DNA of 23,948 nucleotides from RGIG4608 sp045651165 (GTDB lineage: Bacteria > Bacillota > Clostridia > Oscillospirales > CAG-272), in assembly GCA_045651165.1 (NCBI GenBank), contig JAZRRX010000001.1, positions 1-23,948 on the forward strand. Direction: 5' to 3'. The notes beneath the pieces were generated by a model. It made no database searches, was not told the DNA's origin, and worked only from the letters and a program-made list of their open reading frames with translations. The translations under genes were made by a program, and so were the position numbers. How positions within the stretch are numbered: position 1 is the stretch's first letter; the number at the start of each line of letters is the position of its first letter. Below are positions 15,645-22,995 of this stretch, piece by piece.

Positions 15645-17501
15645 ATGTATATAAAGAATAATTCCATCCTTAAGTCCGTTGAAAAGCCTGGCAGATACAG
15701 TGCTGGTGAATTTGGACAGATTATTAAGGATGAAAAGGATATAAAAGCAAGATGGGTATTTTGCTTTCCTGATACATATGAAATTGGAATGTCAAATCTT
15801 GGTGTGAGAATACTTTATGGTGCTCTCAACCAAGAGAAAGACATTTGGTGCGAGAGAGCATATGCTCCTTGGACCGATATGCAACAGAAAATGATAGAGC
15901 ATAATATTCCCCTTACTGCTCACGAAAGTGGAGATGCACTTTCAGAGTTTGACATTATGGGAATCACACTTCAGTATGAAATGTGCTATACAACAGTGCT
16001 CAAAATGCTTTCTCTTGCAGGCATTCCTTTATATGCTAAGGATAGAGGAGAGGATTTTCCTATCGTCATTGGTGGTGGACCTTGTGCATATAATGCCGAG
16101 CCCGTTGCAGATTTCTTCGATTGTTTTTCAATTGGAGAGGGTGAAGAAAATTTAGTTGAATTTACTCGTCTTTACATTGAGATGAAAGAGAATGGCACGT
16201 ATAACAAGAAGGATTTTCTCCATCGTGCCGCTGCTGAAATTGGTGGTATCTATGTTCCATCTCTCTATGATGTTACATATAAAGAAGATGGCACAATTAA
16301 GGCATATACGCCTATTTATGATGATGTGCCGAAACGTGTACTCAAGCGCATTATGACCGATATGGATAAGGCATATTTCCCTGATAAAGTGGTTATGCCT
16401 TATATCGAAACTGTACACGACAGAATTATGCTTGAGGTTTATCGTGGATGTATTCGTGGTTGCCGTTTCTGTCAGGCAGGTATGGTTTACCGTCCTGTTA
16501 GAGAAAAGACTCCCGGTGTGCTTGACCAACAGGCAAAGTGCTTGTTTGAAGCAACCGGGTATGACGAAATTTCACTTTCATCACTTTCAATTAGTGACTA
16601 TTCTCGTCTACCCGAACTTACGGATAACCTCCTTAAGTGGACGGATGAAAATATGATTAGCTTGTCCTTGCCCTCACTACGTGTGGATAGTTTCACAAAG
16701 GAGCTTATGGACAAGATTTCAACAGTGCGCACAGGCTCACTTACATTTGCTCCCGAGGCAGGTAGTCAGCGCCTTCGTGACGTTATCAATAAGAACGTGT
16801 GCGAAGCAGACCTTTTGCGCGCGGTTAATGTTGGCTTTGATGCTGGTAAAACCTCGTGTAAGCTATATTTTATGATGGGCTTGCCCACCGAAACCTATGA
16901 GGATCTTGATGGTATTGCCGACCTTGCCAAAGCTGTAATTGAGTCCTATTATGAAAATCCCAATAGGCAAAAGGGAAGAGCGCCAAGCGTTACTGTGAGC
17001 GTTTCTTGCTTTATTCCAAAGCCCTTTACTCCTTTCCAATGGGAAGCACAGGATTCTATGGAAACATTTATTGAAAAGCAGAAATATCTTGAAAGCAAGA
17101 TTACCGATAGAAAGATTAGATACGTTCACCACGACGCGCGTGTTTCTCATGTGGAGGCAATTTTGGCTCGTGGAGATAGAAGACTCGCACCTGCGTTGGC
17201 ACTTGCTTGTGAGCGTGGATTCTGCTTTGACGCGTGGGATGAATTCTTCCATTACGATGAGTGGATAAAGGTCTTTGAGGACTGTGGAATTGATTATAAT
17301 TTCTATTCTAACAGAACTTGGGGAGAGGATGAGGTTCTTCCTTGGGACGTTATCGATTGCGGTGTTACAAAGGAATTTTTGAAGCGCGAGCGCAAGAATG
17401 CTTATGCCGAAAAAACAACTCCTTCTTGCCGTGAAAAATGTTCTGGTTGCGGTGTAAATAAACTTGGAGGTGAGAGAACATGGTGTCCGAAACAAAATTA
17501 A
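15645..17501 (+). CDS. B12-binding-domain radical SAM protein (TIGR03960 type)
   Basis: A 618-residue enzyme with an N-terminal B12-binding-like region (about 40-200) and a radical SAM core whose 4Fe-4S cluster cysteines are C269, C273 and C276 in CIRGCRFC. The core also contains LSSLSISDYS, FAPEAGSQRLRDVINKN and the SCFIPKPFTPFQWEA block typical of this family. Three further cysteine positions near the C-terminus (CREKCSGCG) may hold another metal site. Members nearly always pair with a TIGR03936/DUF2344 protein, as here: the next gene overlaps by 22 bases. Its reaction is not established; linkage to rRNA or ribosome genes in other genomes suggests RNA modification, which rlmB in the same operon would fit, but this is inference. 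Confidence 0.92.
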   Translation: MYIKNNSILKSVEKPGRYSAGEFGQIIKDEKDIKARWVFCFPDTYEIGMSNLGVRILYGALNQEKDIWCERAYAPWTDMQQKMIEHNIPLTAHESGDALSEFDIMGITLQYEMCYTTVLKMLSLAGIPLYAKDRGEDFPIVIGGGPCAYNAEPVADFFDCFSIGEGEENLVEFTRLYIEMKENGTYNKKDFLHRAAAEIGGIYVPSLYDVTYKEDGTIKAYTPIYDDVPKRVLKRIMTDMDKAYFPDKVVMPYIETVHDRIMLEVYRGCIRGCRFCQAGMVYRPVREKTPGVLDQQAKCLFEATGYDEISLSSLSISDYSRLPELTDNLLKWTDENMISLSLPSLRVDSFTKELMDKISTVRTGSLTFAPEAGSQRLRDVINKNVCEADLLRAVNVGFDAGKTSCKLYFMMGLPTETYEDLDGIADLAKAVIESYYENPNRQKGRAPSVTVSVSCFIPKPFTPFQWEAQDSMETFIEKQKYLESKITDRKIRYVHHDARVSHVEAILARGDRRLAPALALACERGFCFDAWDEFFHYDEWIKVFEDCGIDYNFYSNRTWGEDEVLPWDVIDCGVTKEFLKRERKNAYAEKTTPSCREKCSGCGVNKLGGERTWCPKQN

Positions 17502-18238
17502 AGCCATATTCTAAAGATGACTATCCAATGTTGCCCGAACCTAAATATATTAGATTTAAGTTCCGTAAGGTTGGAAATCTTCAGTTTATTTCCCATCTCG
17601 ATTTGCAAAAAGCAATGGCAAAAGTGCTTGTTCGTGCTAAAGCTCCACTTTGGTATTCTAAGGGCTTTAACCCACATGCAAAGCTCATTTTTGCACTTCC
17701 TTTATCGGTTGGTGCACAGAGTGAATGTGAATATCTCGACGTTAGAGTTGAGAGAGCAATTCCACCGTCAGAGCTTATGGAACATATAAACTATGAGCTT
17801 ACTGAGGAACTTCGCTTCCTTGATGCATATTATGCTGAAACTGCTCTTGAGGATATCTATTGGGCAGAATATGATTTTTCAATCAAAACAGAGGGTGCTG
17901 ATGAAAATATGGCACAAGAGATTGAAAAATTGCTCACTGCAGATAAAGTAATAATCCTCAAAAAAGCAAAGGACAAATATAAAAAGATATTCTTCAAGGA
18001 AGTTGATATTGCAGAATACATTCGTGATGTTAGTGTTAAATTTGAAGACGAAACAATTAAGATCAATGCAAAATTGTCTGCTTCAATTAACCAGACGCAC
18101 CCACATATTAACCCCGAAAATATTGTTACTATGCTTAAAGATAAACTCGGAATTTTGTCGGGCGACGTTACTAAAGAGCAGTATGATATTATAAGAACAA
18201 GAATTTATTTTGAAGACGGTAAAACCGACTTTAGATAA
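17480..18238 (+). CDS. Radical SAM-associated DUF2344 protein (TIGR03936)
   Basis: A 252-residue partner of the preceding radical SAM protein; in some lineages the two are fused. The signature LQFISHLDLQKAMAKVL, followed by SKGFNPHAKLIFALPLSVG and ESEYLDV-like residues, occupies about 30-90. The ATG lies within the 3' end of the radical SAM gene after TTGGAGGTGAG, which is a strong site and implies coupled translation. In many Firmicutes the pair is followed by rng and rplU, but here by a 2H phosphoesterase. The biochemical role is unknown; substrate presentation to the radical SAM enzyme is a reasonable guess. Confidence 0.92.
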   Translation: MVSETKLKPYSKDDYPMLPEPKYIRFKFRKVGNLQFISHLDLQKAMAKVLVRAKAPLWYSKGFNPHAKLIFALPLSVGAQSECEYLDVRVERAIPPSELMEHINYELTEELRFLDAYYAETALEDIYWAEYDFSIKTEGADENMAQEIEKLLTADKVIILKKAKDKYKKIFFKEVDIAEYIRDVSVKFEDETIKINAKLSASINQTHPHINPENIVTMLKDKLGILSGDVTKEQYDIIRTRIYFEDGKTDFR

Positions 18239-18250
18239 GGAGAATTTTAT

Positions 18251-18784
18251 ATGTTTGTTTGGGTTGGAATTAACGTAGAAGAACAACTCAAGGAAACGAG
18301 AAAGGCAGTTGACGGAGTGTTTGAAAGGATCGATATTTCAAACGTGACCTGTCAACTGCCGCTTCATATTTCTTTGAAGATTTCCTTCGACGTTGAAAAT
18401 TCATTATTTGATAGTATCTTAAATGATATAATTGATATTTACAATGTGCAAAATCCCTTTGAAATTAAGGTAAAGGGTATTGAAAAGCATGAGAACATTA
18501 TGTGGATAAGAATGCAATCAAACGAAAAAATCGAAGCTCTTGCCACAAAATTGAATGAAATGCTCCGCGATAAATACGGTGTCCCGCTTCACGAATACGA
18601 TCTTGATTTTATCTTTCATACAACCTTGTTTATGGATGATGATGCCGAGAAAATAAATGTCGCACACAACCTTCTTGGTAACGTTTATTTGCCAGAAACT
18701 CTTATAGCCAATACATTTGTTATTGGAAAATCCGATACGGGTGAGAACGGGACATACAGAGTTTGTAAAACAATCAACGTATAG
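18251..18784 (+). CDS. 2H phosphoesterase / 2'-5' RNA ligase-like protein
   Basis: The 177-residue protein carries the two His-x-Ser/Thr motifs that define the 2H phosphoesterase superfamily: HIS at 39-41 (LPLHISLKI) and HTT at 123-125 (FHTTLFM), about 84 residues apart as usual. Members act on 2',3'-cyclic phosphates or 2'-5' linkages of RNA ends, in the cytoplasm. AAGGAGA precedes the ATG and the gap to the upstream gene is 12 bases, so it belongs to the same operon. Its presence beside rlmB and the radical SAM pair hints at RNA processing. The exact substrate cannot be told from sequence, and it is not the classic ThpR by length or close motif. Confidence 0.82.
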   Translation: MFVWVGINVEEQLKETRKAVDGVFERIDISNVTCQLPLHISLKISFDVENSLFDSILNDIIDIYNVQNPFEIKVKGIEKHENIMWIRMQSNEKIEALATKLNEMLRDKYGVPLHEYDLDFIFHTTLFMDDDAEKINVAHNLLGNVYLPETLIANTFVIGKSDTGENGTYRVCKTINV

Positions 18785-18812
18785 CTATTATTAAATAAAT
18801 CGGAGGTCATTT

Positions 18813-19292
18813 ATGAAATCAATTGATAAAAGTGTTTTTATGGCTGACGGAGCGCGAGTTGTTGGTGACGTTGAAATAGGAAAAAACAGTAGTGTTTGGT
18901 TCAATGCCGTTATTAGAGCTGATTCTAGTAAGGTAAAAATCGGTGAAAATTCCAACATTCAAGATAATGCCGTTATTCACACAAGCGAGGGATTTGGAGT
19001 CCAAATAGGAGATAATGTAACTATTGGGCACGGCGCGATAGTTCACGGTTGCACGGTGAAGGACAATGTAATGATTGGAATGGGCGCAATCGTTTTGAAC
19101 GGTGCAGTGATAGAGAAAAATTCCATCATCGGAGCAGGTGCTTTGGTTACTCAAGGCAAGGTTGTTCCTGTGGGAAGTCTTGTTTTTGGAAATCCTATGA
19201 AAATTGTAAGACAGCTTACTAATGAGGAAATAGAATCCATCAAGGACAATGCATTTTCTTATGTAAATGAAGCAAAGAATTATAACAAATAA
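18813..19292 (+). CDS. Gamma-carbonic-anhydrase-like hexapeptide-repeat protein
   Basis: A 159-residue left-handed beta-helix protein of the YrdA/gamma-CA group. The repeats [IV]-G-x-x-x-x run through the chain (VGDVEIGKNSSV, IGENSNIQDNAVI, IGDNVTIGHGAIV, IGMGAIVLNGAVI). The three zinc-ligand histidines of the family are at H56 (AVIHT), H73 (IGHGA) and H78 (IVHGC). A C-terminal helix closes the trimer unit. GGAGG precedes the ATG. It is the last gene of the operon, ended by a terminator. Many such proteins lack proven carbonic anhydrase activity and may be general metal-binding or acyltransferase-like proteins. Confidence 0.9.
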   Translation: MKSIDKSVFMADGARVVGDVEIGKNSSVWFNAVIRADSSKVKIGENSNIQDNAVIHTSEGFGVQIGDNVTIGHGAIVHGCTVKDNVMIGMGAIVLNGAVIEKNSIIGAGALVTQGKVVPVGSLVFGNPMKIVRQLTNEEIESIKDNAFSYVNEAKNYNK

Positions 19293-19293
19293 C

Positions 19294-19322
19294 AAAAGCA
19301 CCTCAATTTGAGGTGCTTTTTT
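19294..19322 (+). terminator. Bidirectional terminator between the operon and the MATE gene
   Basis: AAAAGCACCTC (19294-19304) pairs with GAGGTGCTTTT (19310-19320) around AATTT, with further T to 19322. It serves the rlmB operon on the plus strand and, by its A-rich left arm, the convergent MATE gene. Confidence 0.93.
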
Positions 19323-19325
19323 ATA

Positions 19326-20669
19326 TTAATTTAAGTGTTTTTTCTTCATTTCTTTCTTAAAAAGAATAAGAATAATTATTGACATTATACAACAAAGCGC
19401 CATTGTGAGCGGAGCATTGAGCCAAAGACCCGTGAGTCCGAGTGATTGTAAGCTGAGGATAAATATCATTGGGAAGATAAATGCGCTTCCAACGGAAATT
19501 AATGTTGCATAGAATGATTTTTCAACCGCGGTCATATAGCACTGTGTTGAAAACGCAAACCAGAAGAAAAGTTTTGACACGGCGAATATTTTAAGGGCTT
19601 TTGTTGCTTCGTTTAAGAATGCCGTATCCGTACTTGTTGTGAAAAATGAAATAAGAATATCGGGCATAAACCACATTGCAAGAAATGCGATTATACTCAC
19701 TACGGCACTTGCTGAAAAGATACATTTTGCAAGTTTTTTTACTCTGTCAAAGCGTTTAGCACCCCAGTTATATCCAATGGCTGGCTGGGTTGAGTCGCAA
19801 AGTCCGTATATTACGGGATTTAAAACCTCCCCAAGATACATTTGCATTCCGTAAATTGCCACGGCGGAGTCCCCACCCATTGAGATAAGAGCTTTATTCA
19901 TAACCACAGAAGTAATTCTTCCGGATATATTAGCTAAAAAGATGGGTGTTCCACATTTAATGATTTGTATTGTGGTTTTTTTAGAAAACTTAGGTTTAGT
20001 AAGATGTAAAGTGAACTTTCCGAGAGCAAATGGTAAAAATGCGATAAGCACAAATGCAAGAATAGAAAGGCAACTCGCAAGTGCTGCGCCCCAAATATCA
20101 AATTTAAATACGAATAAGAATACAAATTCAAGCAAAGCAGTAACTATGCTTACGGTAATGCTTAACCACATTCCAAATTTTGTCTTACCCGAAATTCTCA
20201 AATAATTGTCAAGTGCAAATCCAGCTGTGATAAGCGGAGAAAAAAGTGCATACACACGGATATATTGTACTGCAAGTCTTTGCGCCTCCTCACTTGCGTC
20301 AAGAAACGCAAGGAGATAGGGTGAGCCAACATAGAGCAATGTACCCATAACCACGCCTGCACCCATTATCATAAGGAGAGCGCAGGTGAAAATGTTGTTT
20401 GCTTCTTTTTCCTCTTGTTTACCAAGTGCTATCGAAATAGGTACTGCCGAGCCAACGGCAATAAGATCTGAAATTGCAAAATTTATTATTACAAACGGAA
20501 AGGCAAGGTTAATTGCGGTAAAAGCCGTATCACCAAGTATTTGCCCTACAAATATGCCATCAAACAGTCCGTAAAGGGCAGAAGCAAGCATACTTATAGC
20601 ACCCGGAATTGCCGCAATGAAAAAGAGTCGCCAAACACTCGTTTTCAAAAATAATTCTTTATGTTCCAT
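19326..20669 (-). CDS. MATE family multidrug/organic-cation efflux transporter
   Basis: A 447-residue inner-membrane protein with about twelve transmembrane helices in two similar halves, the standard MATE layout, driven by Na+ or H+ gradient. The N-terminal block IPGAISMLASALYGLFDGIFVGQ (from about residue 20) and the later IKCGTPIFLANISGRITSVVMN (start of the second half) are typical, as is the polar motif QPAIGYNWGAKRFDRV. It resembles the MepA-like group, but the substrate is not determinable. GAGGAAAAT precedes the ATG. An own promoter lies in the 61-base gap after the S1 protein gene, and the bidirectional terminator ends it. Confidence 0.93.
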   Translation of the reverse strand: MEHKELFLKTSVWRLFFIAAIPGAISMLASALYGLFDGIFVGQILGDTAFTAINLAFPFVIINFAISDLIAVGSAVPISIALGKQEEKEANNIFTCALLMIMGAGVVMGTLLYVGSPYLLAFLDASEEAQRLAVQYIRVYALFSPLITAGFALDNYLRISGKTKFGMWLSITVSIVTALLEFVFLFVFKFDIWGAALASCLSILAFVLIAFLPFALGKFTLHLTKPKFSKKTTIQIIKCGTPIFLANISGRITSVVMNKALISMGGDSAVAIYGMQMYLGEVLNPVIYGLCDSTQPAIGYNWGAKRFDRVKKLAKCIFSASAVVSIIAFLAMWFMPDILISFFTTSTDTAFLNEATKALKIFAVSKLFFWFAFSTQCYMTAVEKSFYATLISVGSAFIFPMIFILSLQSLGLTGLWLNAPLTMALCCIMSIIILILFKKEMKKKHLN

Positions 20670-20698
20670 ATTTTCCTCTGTTATTAGTTATCTTAATA

Positions 20699-20726
20699 AT
20701 TATAACAAAAATAACAGAAAAGTCAA
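20699..20726 (-). promoter_or_regulatory. Promoter of the MATE gene
   Basis: On the minus strand, TTGACT (20726-20721), 16 bp and TATAAT (20704-20699), with extended -10 TG at 20707-20706. It lies in the short gap after the S1 gene. Confidence 0.8.
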
Positions 20727-20730
20727 TGCT

Positions 20731-21690
20731 TTAATCAAAAACTGTTTCCACAGTTTTTGTGCAATAGTCGGGGGAATATTGCCATGTATCTATATGTTCT
20801 GTTTTGTCTGTGTCAATAAAATATTGAATAGGTTTTGTGCTTTGTTGCTCTGTTGTGATATCAATAAGGACGAGTTTTATTTTCATTTTTTCGGGAATTA
20901 TACTTTTTATGTAAACTGAAACGCTATCACCAACCATAAGCTCCTTGAATACGCGTTTATCCTCTCTGAGTTCAGCAAGTCCTGCAAGATTTGGAGAAAG
21001 TTCGACAAAAACGCCATAGCTTTCAATGCTTCTAACAATTCCAGAAACAGTTTGACCTACAGAAAATTCGGCTGCATTTTCTTCCCAAGTGCCAAGTAGT
21101 TCTTTTAGAGTAACATAAATGCGCCCACATTCAATATCGTTCGATTTAATAATTACCTTGATTTTTTGTCCAACAAAAAGACGGTCAGATGGATGACTGA
21201 TACGCGACACCGAAATGCAATCTATTGATAAAAGCGAAATATTGCCACAACCGATATCCACAAATGCACCGAAATTGTCAAGGTGGGTTACTGTAGCATC
21301 AATTATGTCCCCTGGAAGCAGGGAAGAAAGATAGTAATTTTTGCACTCCATTTGTGCCGCGCGTCTTGAAAGAATGGCGCAAAACTTATCTCCGCGTGCT
21401 TCTATGGAAATCACCTTAAAAGACACGGGTTTTCCCACTCTTGTAATTATTGCTATGTCCTTTATGCTTTCTCCGGTTGGTGTCAAAAGACATTCATTTT
21501 TTGGGATTATCCCTTTTATTCCACACAAGTCAACGTGAAGGTTGAGGTCATTATCGCACATTATAGCGGTGGCTTCAAGAGTTTTGTTTTCTCTCATGGC
21601 GCGCTCAAGTCCCGATAAATTGGAAATGTATGATAGGTTTTCTTGCGTGTAAAGTATTGCGCCCTCGGGCATAAAATGGTTGTAATTCAT
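20731..21690 (-). CDS. S1 RNA-binding domain protein with three S1 motifs (rpsA-like)
   Basis: A 319-residue predicted RNA-binding protein. Three OB-fold S1 domains can be seen: a degenerate one at about 36-110, and two clear ones at about 125-198 (DIIDATVTHLDNFGAFVDIG) and 211-276 (VSGIVRSIESYGVFVELS). The length is well short of classic S1 (six repeats), but like the shorter S1 homologues of Firmicutes. It may be a ribosome-associated or translation-regulatory factor. GAGAGG precedes the ATG by about 8-10 bases. It starts divergently from rplM, sharing a 250-base region with phased repeats. Function beyond RNA binding is inference. Confidence 0.85.
   Translation of the reverse strand: MNYNHFMPEGAILYTQENLSYISNLSGLERAMRENKTLEATAIMCDNDLNLHVDLCGIKGIIPKNECLLTPTGESIKDIAIITRVGKPVSFKVISIEARGDKFCAILSRRAAQMECKNYYLSSLLPGDIIDATVTHLDNFGAFVDIGCGNISLLSIDCISVSRISHPSDRLFVGQKIKVIIKSNDIECGRIYVTLKELLGTWEENAAEFSVGQTVSGIVRSIESYGVFVELSPNLAGLAELREDKRVFKELMVGDSVSVYIKSIIPEKMKIKLVLIDITTEQQSTKPIQYFIDTDKTEHIDTWQYSPDYCTKTVETVFD
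20737..20758 (-). terminator. Possible terminator overlapping the S1 gene 3' end
   Basis: On the minus strand, AAAAACTG (20758-20751) with loop TGGAAA pairs with CAGTTTTT (20744-20737). The T run forms part of the stem, and the hairpin covers the last codons of the S1 gene. It may reduce read-through into the MATE gene. Confidence 0.4.
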
Positions 21691-21772
21691 TGATTTTTCC
21701 TCTCTTTTTTGCTCATTTACTCTAAAATATTAGAAAGATAGAAAAAATATTCGAAAAAATTTTAAAATCGCG

Positions 21773-21819
21773 AACGAGGAAAAACGAGCTTTTTATATGA
21801 AAAAACGAGAAAAAACGAG
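21773..21819 (+). repeat. Four phased AACGAG hexamers between divergent genes
   Basis: AACGAG occurs at 21773-21778, 21783-21788, 21804-21809 and 21814-21819, with start-to-start distances 10, 21 and 10 bp. All copies have the same orientation and are roughly in helical phase. Three are preceded by A5-A6 tracts. They lie 49 bases before the rplM -35 box and 83 bases from the S1 gene start. Confidence 0.8.
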
Positions 21820-21867
21820 ATAGCATATTGATAAATCAAAACGACGAAAAAAGTTTTTGAAAACCTA

Positions 21868-21896
21868 TTGACAAAGGGAACTATAAATGATATAAT
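21868..21896 (+). promoter_or_regulatory. Consensus promoter of rplM-rpsI
   Basis: TTGACA (21868-21873), 17 bp, TATAAT (21891-21896), with an extended -10 TG at 21888-21889. Every element matches the vegetative sigma consensus, fitting a ribosomal protein operon. The TTG inside the -35 box begins an in-frame extension of rplM, which must be rejected. Confidence 0.95.
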
Positions 21897-21942
21897 GTGC
21901 AAGGTTAAAAAACTTATTATATTTTATTTGGAGGATATTTTA

Positions 21943-22371
21943 ATGTCTACTTATTTTGCAAATGCAAATACCATTGAAAGAAAATGGTATGTTATAGACG
22001 CTGCTAATAAGCCCCTTGGTAGAACAGCAGTTGCTGCTGCTAACATTCTTCGTGGCAAGCACCGTCCTGAATTCACACCTCACGCTGACTGTGGTGAATT
22101 CGTAATCATCATCAATGCTGACAAGGCTATTCTTACAGGTAGAAAGCTTGAACAGAAGTACTACTACCACCACTCCGGTTACATCGGTGGTATGAAGGCA
22201 GTTCAGTACAAGACTCTTATGGCTACAAAGCCTGAGCTTGCAATGACACTCGCAGTTAAGGGTATGCTTCCTCACAACACACTTGGTGCAAAGGCAGCTA
22301 CACGTCTTAAGGTTTACGCTGGCGCAAGCCACAAGCACGAGGCTCAGAAGCCCGTTGCTGTAGAAGTTTAA
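21943..22371 (+). CDS. rplM: 50S ribosomal protein L13
   Basis: L13 is an early assembly protein of the large ribosomal subunit. The 142 residues match the family length. The N-terminal block KWYVIDAANKPLGRTA and the middle GDCGE/FVIIINADKAILTGRK and HSGYIGGMKAVQYKTL blocks are diagnostic; the end has MLPHNTLGAKAATRLKVYAGASHKHEAQKP. ATG 21943 is chosen because GGAGG precedes it and the longer frame starts in the promoter. rpsI follows with a gap of 20 bases; the usual two-gene operon is intact. Its codon use is highly biased, as for tuf. Confidence 0.98.
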   Translation: MSTYFANANTIERKWYVIDAANKPLGRTAVAAANILRGKHRPEFTPHADCGEFVIIINADKAILTGRKLEQKYYYHHSGYIGGMKAVQYKTLMATKPELAMTLAVKGMLPHNTLGAKAATRLKVYAGASHKHEAQKPVAVEV

Positions 22372-22391
22372 TGAAAGGTAGGACGAAGAAT

Positions 22392-22793
22392 ATGTATACA
22401 AGCTCAAAGCCCTATTTTTACGGTACAGGTAGAAGAAAGAAATCCGTTGCTCGTGTAAGAATCGTTCCTGGTACAGGCGTTATCACAATCAACGGCAAAG
22501 ATATCGACACATATTTCGGTCTTGAAACACTCAAGCTCATCGTTAATCAGCCCTTTGGCGCTACAGGTAACGAAGGCAAGTGGGACATCATCGCTCTTGT
22601 AAACGGCGGTGGTATCTCTGGTCAGGCTGGTGCAATCCGTCATGGTCTTGCACGTGCACTTGTTGCAGCTGATGAAGCAAACAAGCCCGCACTTAAGGCT
22701 GCTGGATTCCTTACACGTGACCCTCGTATGAAGGAAAGAAAGAAATACGGACTCAAGGGCGCTCGTCGTGCTCCTCAGTTCTCAAAGAGATAA
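22392..22793 (+). CDS. rpsI: 30S ribosomal protein S9
   Basis: S9 binds the 16S rRNA head and reaches the P-site tRNA with its C-terminal tail. The 133-residue protein has FYGTGRRKKSVARVRIVPGTG, GGGISGQAGAIRHGLARAL and the C-terminal KKYGLKGARRAPQFSKR. AGGTAGGA stands about 8 bases before ATG 22392; the in-frame ATG 22371 overlaps the rplM stop without a good site, so 22392 is preferred. The last codons, CAG TTC TCA AAG AGA TAA, are found again at 22953 with one synonymous codon change. Otherwise the gene is ordinary and complete. Confidence 0.97.
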   Translation: MYTSSKPYFYGTGRRKKSVARVRIVPGTGVITINGKDIDTYFGLETLKLIVNQPFGATGNEGKWDIIALVNGGGISGQAGAIRHGLARALVAADEANKPALKAAGFLTRDPRMKERKKYGLKGARRAPQFSKR

Positions 22794-22813
22794 TTGGTTT
22801 ACAAATATCTTAT

Positions 22814-22846
22814 ACAACACCAACTTTGCAGTTGGTGTTGTTTTTT
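22814..22846 (+). terminator. Intrinsic terminator of rplM-rpsI
   Basis: ACAACACCAACT (22814-22825) with loop TTGC pairs with AGTTGGTGTTGT (22830-22841), followed by T to 22846. It lies 20 bases after the rpsI stop. Confidence 0.95.
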
Positions 22847-22857
22847 GCTTTTGATCC

Positions 22858-22972
22858 AATTATCTCTGTCGAACTGAGGCTAACCCGAAGCACAGCCTTC
22901 GGGTTATGTCGCCCTAAAAACAGTCCACAGGACTGTTTTATTAACGGGCTCACAGTTCAGCAAGAGATAATT
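22858..22972. other. Nested palindromic element, possible three-way-junction RNA or MITE-like repeat
   Basis: The ends AATTATCTCT (22858-22867) and AGAGATAATT (22963-22972) are perfect inverted repeats, continued by GAACTG (22871-22876) and CAGTTC (22953-22958). Inside are two strong hairpins: TAACCCGAAG/CTTCGGGTTA (22881-22890 with 22897-22906) and AAAACAGTCC/GGACTGTTTT (22917-22926 with 22930-22939, loop ACA). GCCC (22911-22914) pairs with GGGC (22946-22949) below the second. No convincing promoter was found for it. It holds no gene. Confidence 0.65.
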
Positions 22973-22995
22973 ATTTCTTGTTTTATATTATCAAC

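Larger units (their letters stand above)
22776..22972 (+). repeat. Duplicated rpsI 3' end: two direct copies and one inverted copy
   Basis: CAGTTCTCAAAGAGATAATT at 22776-22795 is the true rpsI 3' end. CAGTTCAGCAAGAGATAATT at 22953-22972 matches at 17 of 20 positions. The three differing bases change serine codon TCA to AGC, so both encode Gln-Phe-Ser-Lys-Arg-stop. An inverted 19-base relative, reading CAGTTCGACAGAGATAATT on the minus strand, lies at 22858-22876. A re-encoded gene 3' end is the usual mark of an attachment site, so a remnant of an integrated element is the favoured reading. Confidence 0.75.

Noticed and set aside
16863..17507. 214-residue minus-strand reading frame opposite the radical SAM gene
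   Set aside because: It is fully covered by a well-identified plus-strand gene, has no ribosome binding site of note and no recognisable domain; it is a shadow frame.
18819..19301. 160-residue minus-strand reading frame opposite the gamma-CA gene
   Set aside because: It overlaps a clear hexapeptide-repeat gene and the terminator; its composition (Ser/Asn/Tyr/Cys rich) is typical of an antisense shadow.
21868..21942. N-terminal extension of L13 from TTG 21868
   Set aside because: It begins in the -35 box of the rplM promoter, and the 142-residue form from ATG 21943 matches the family length.
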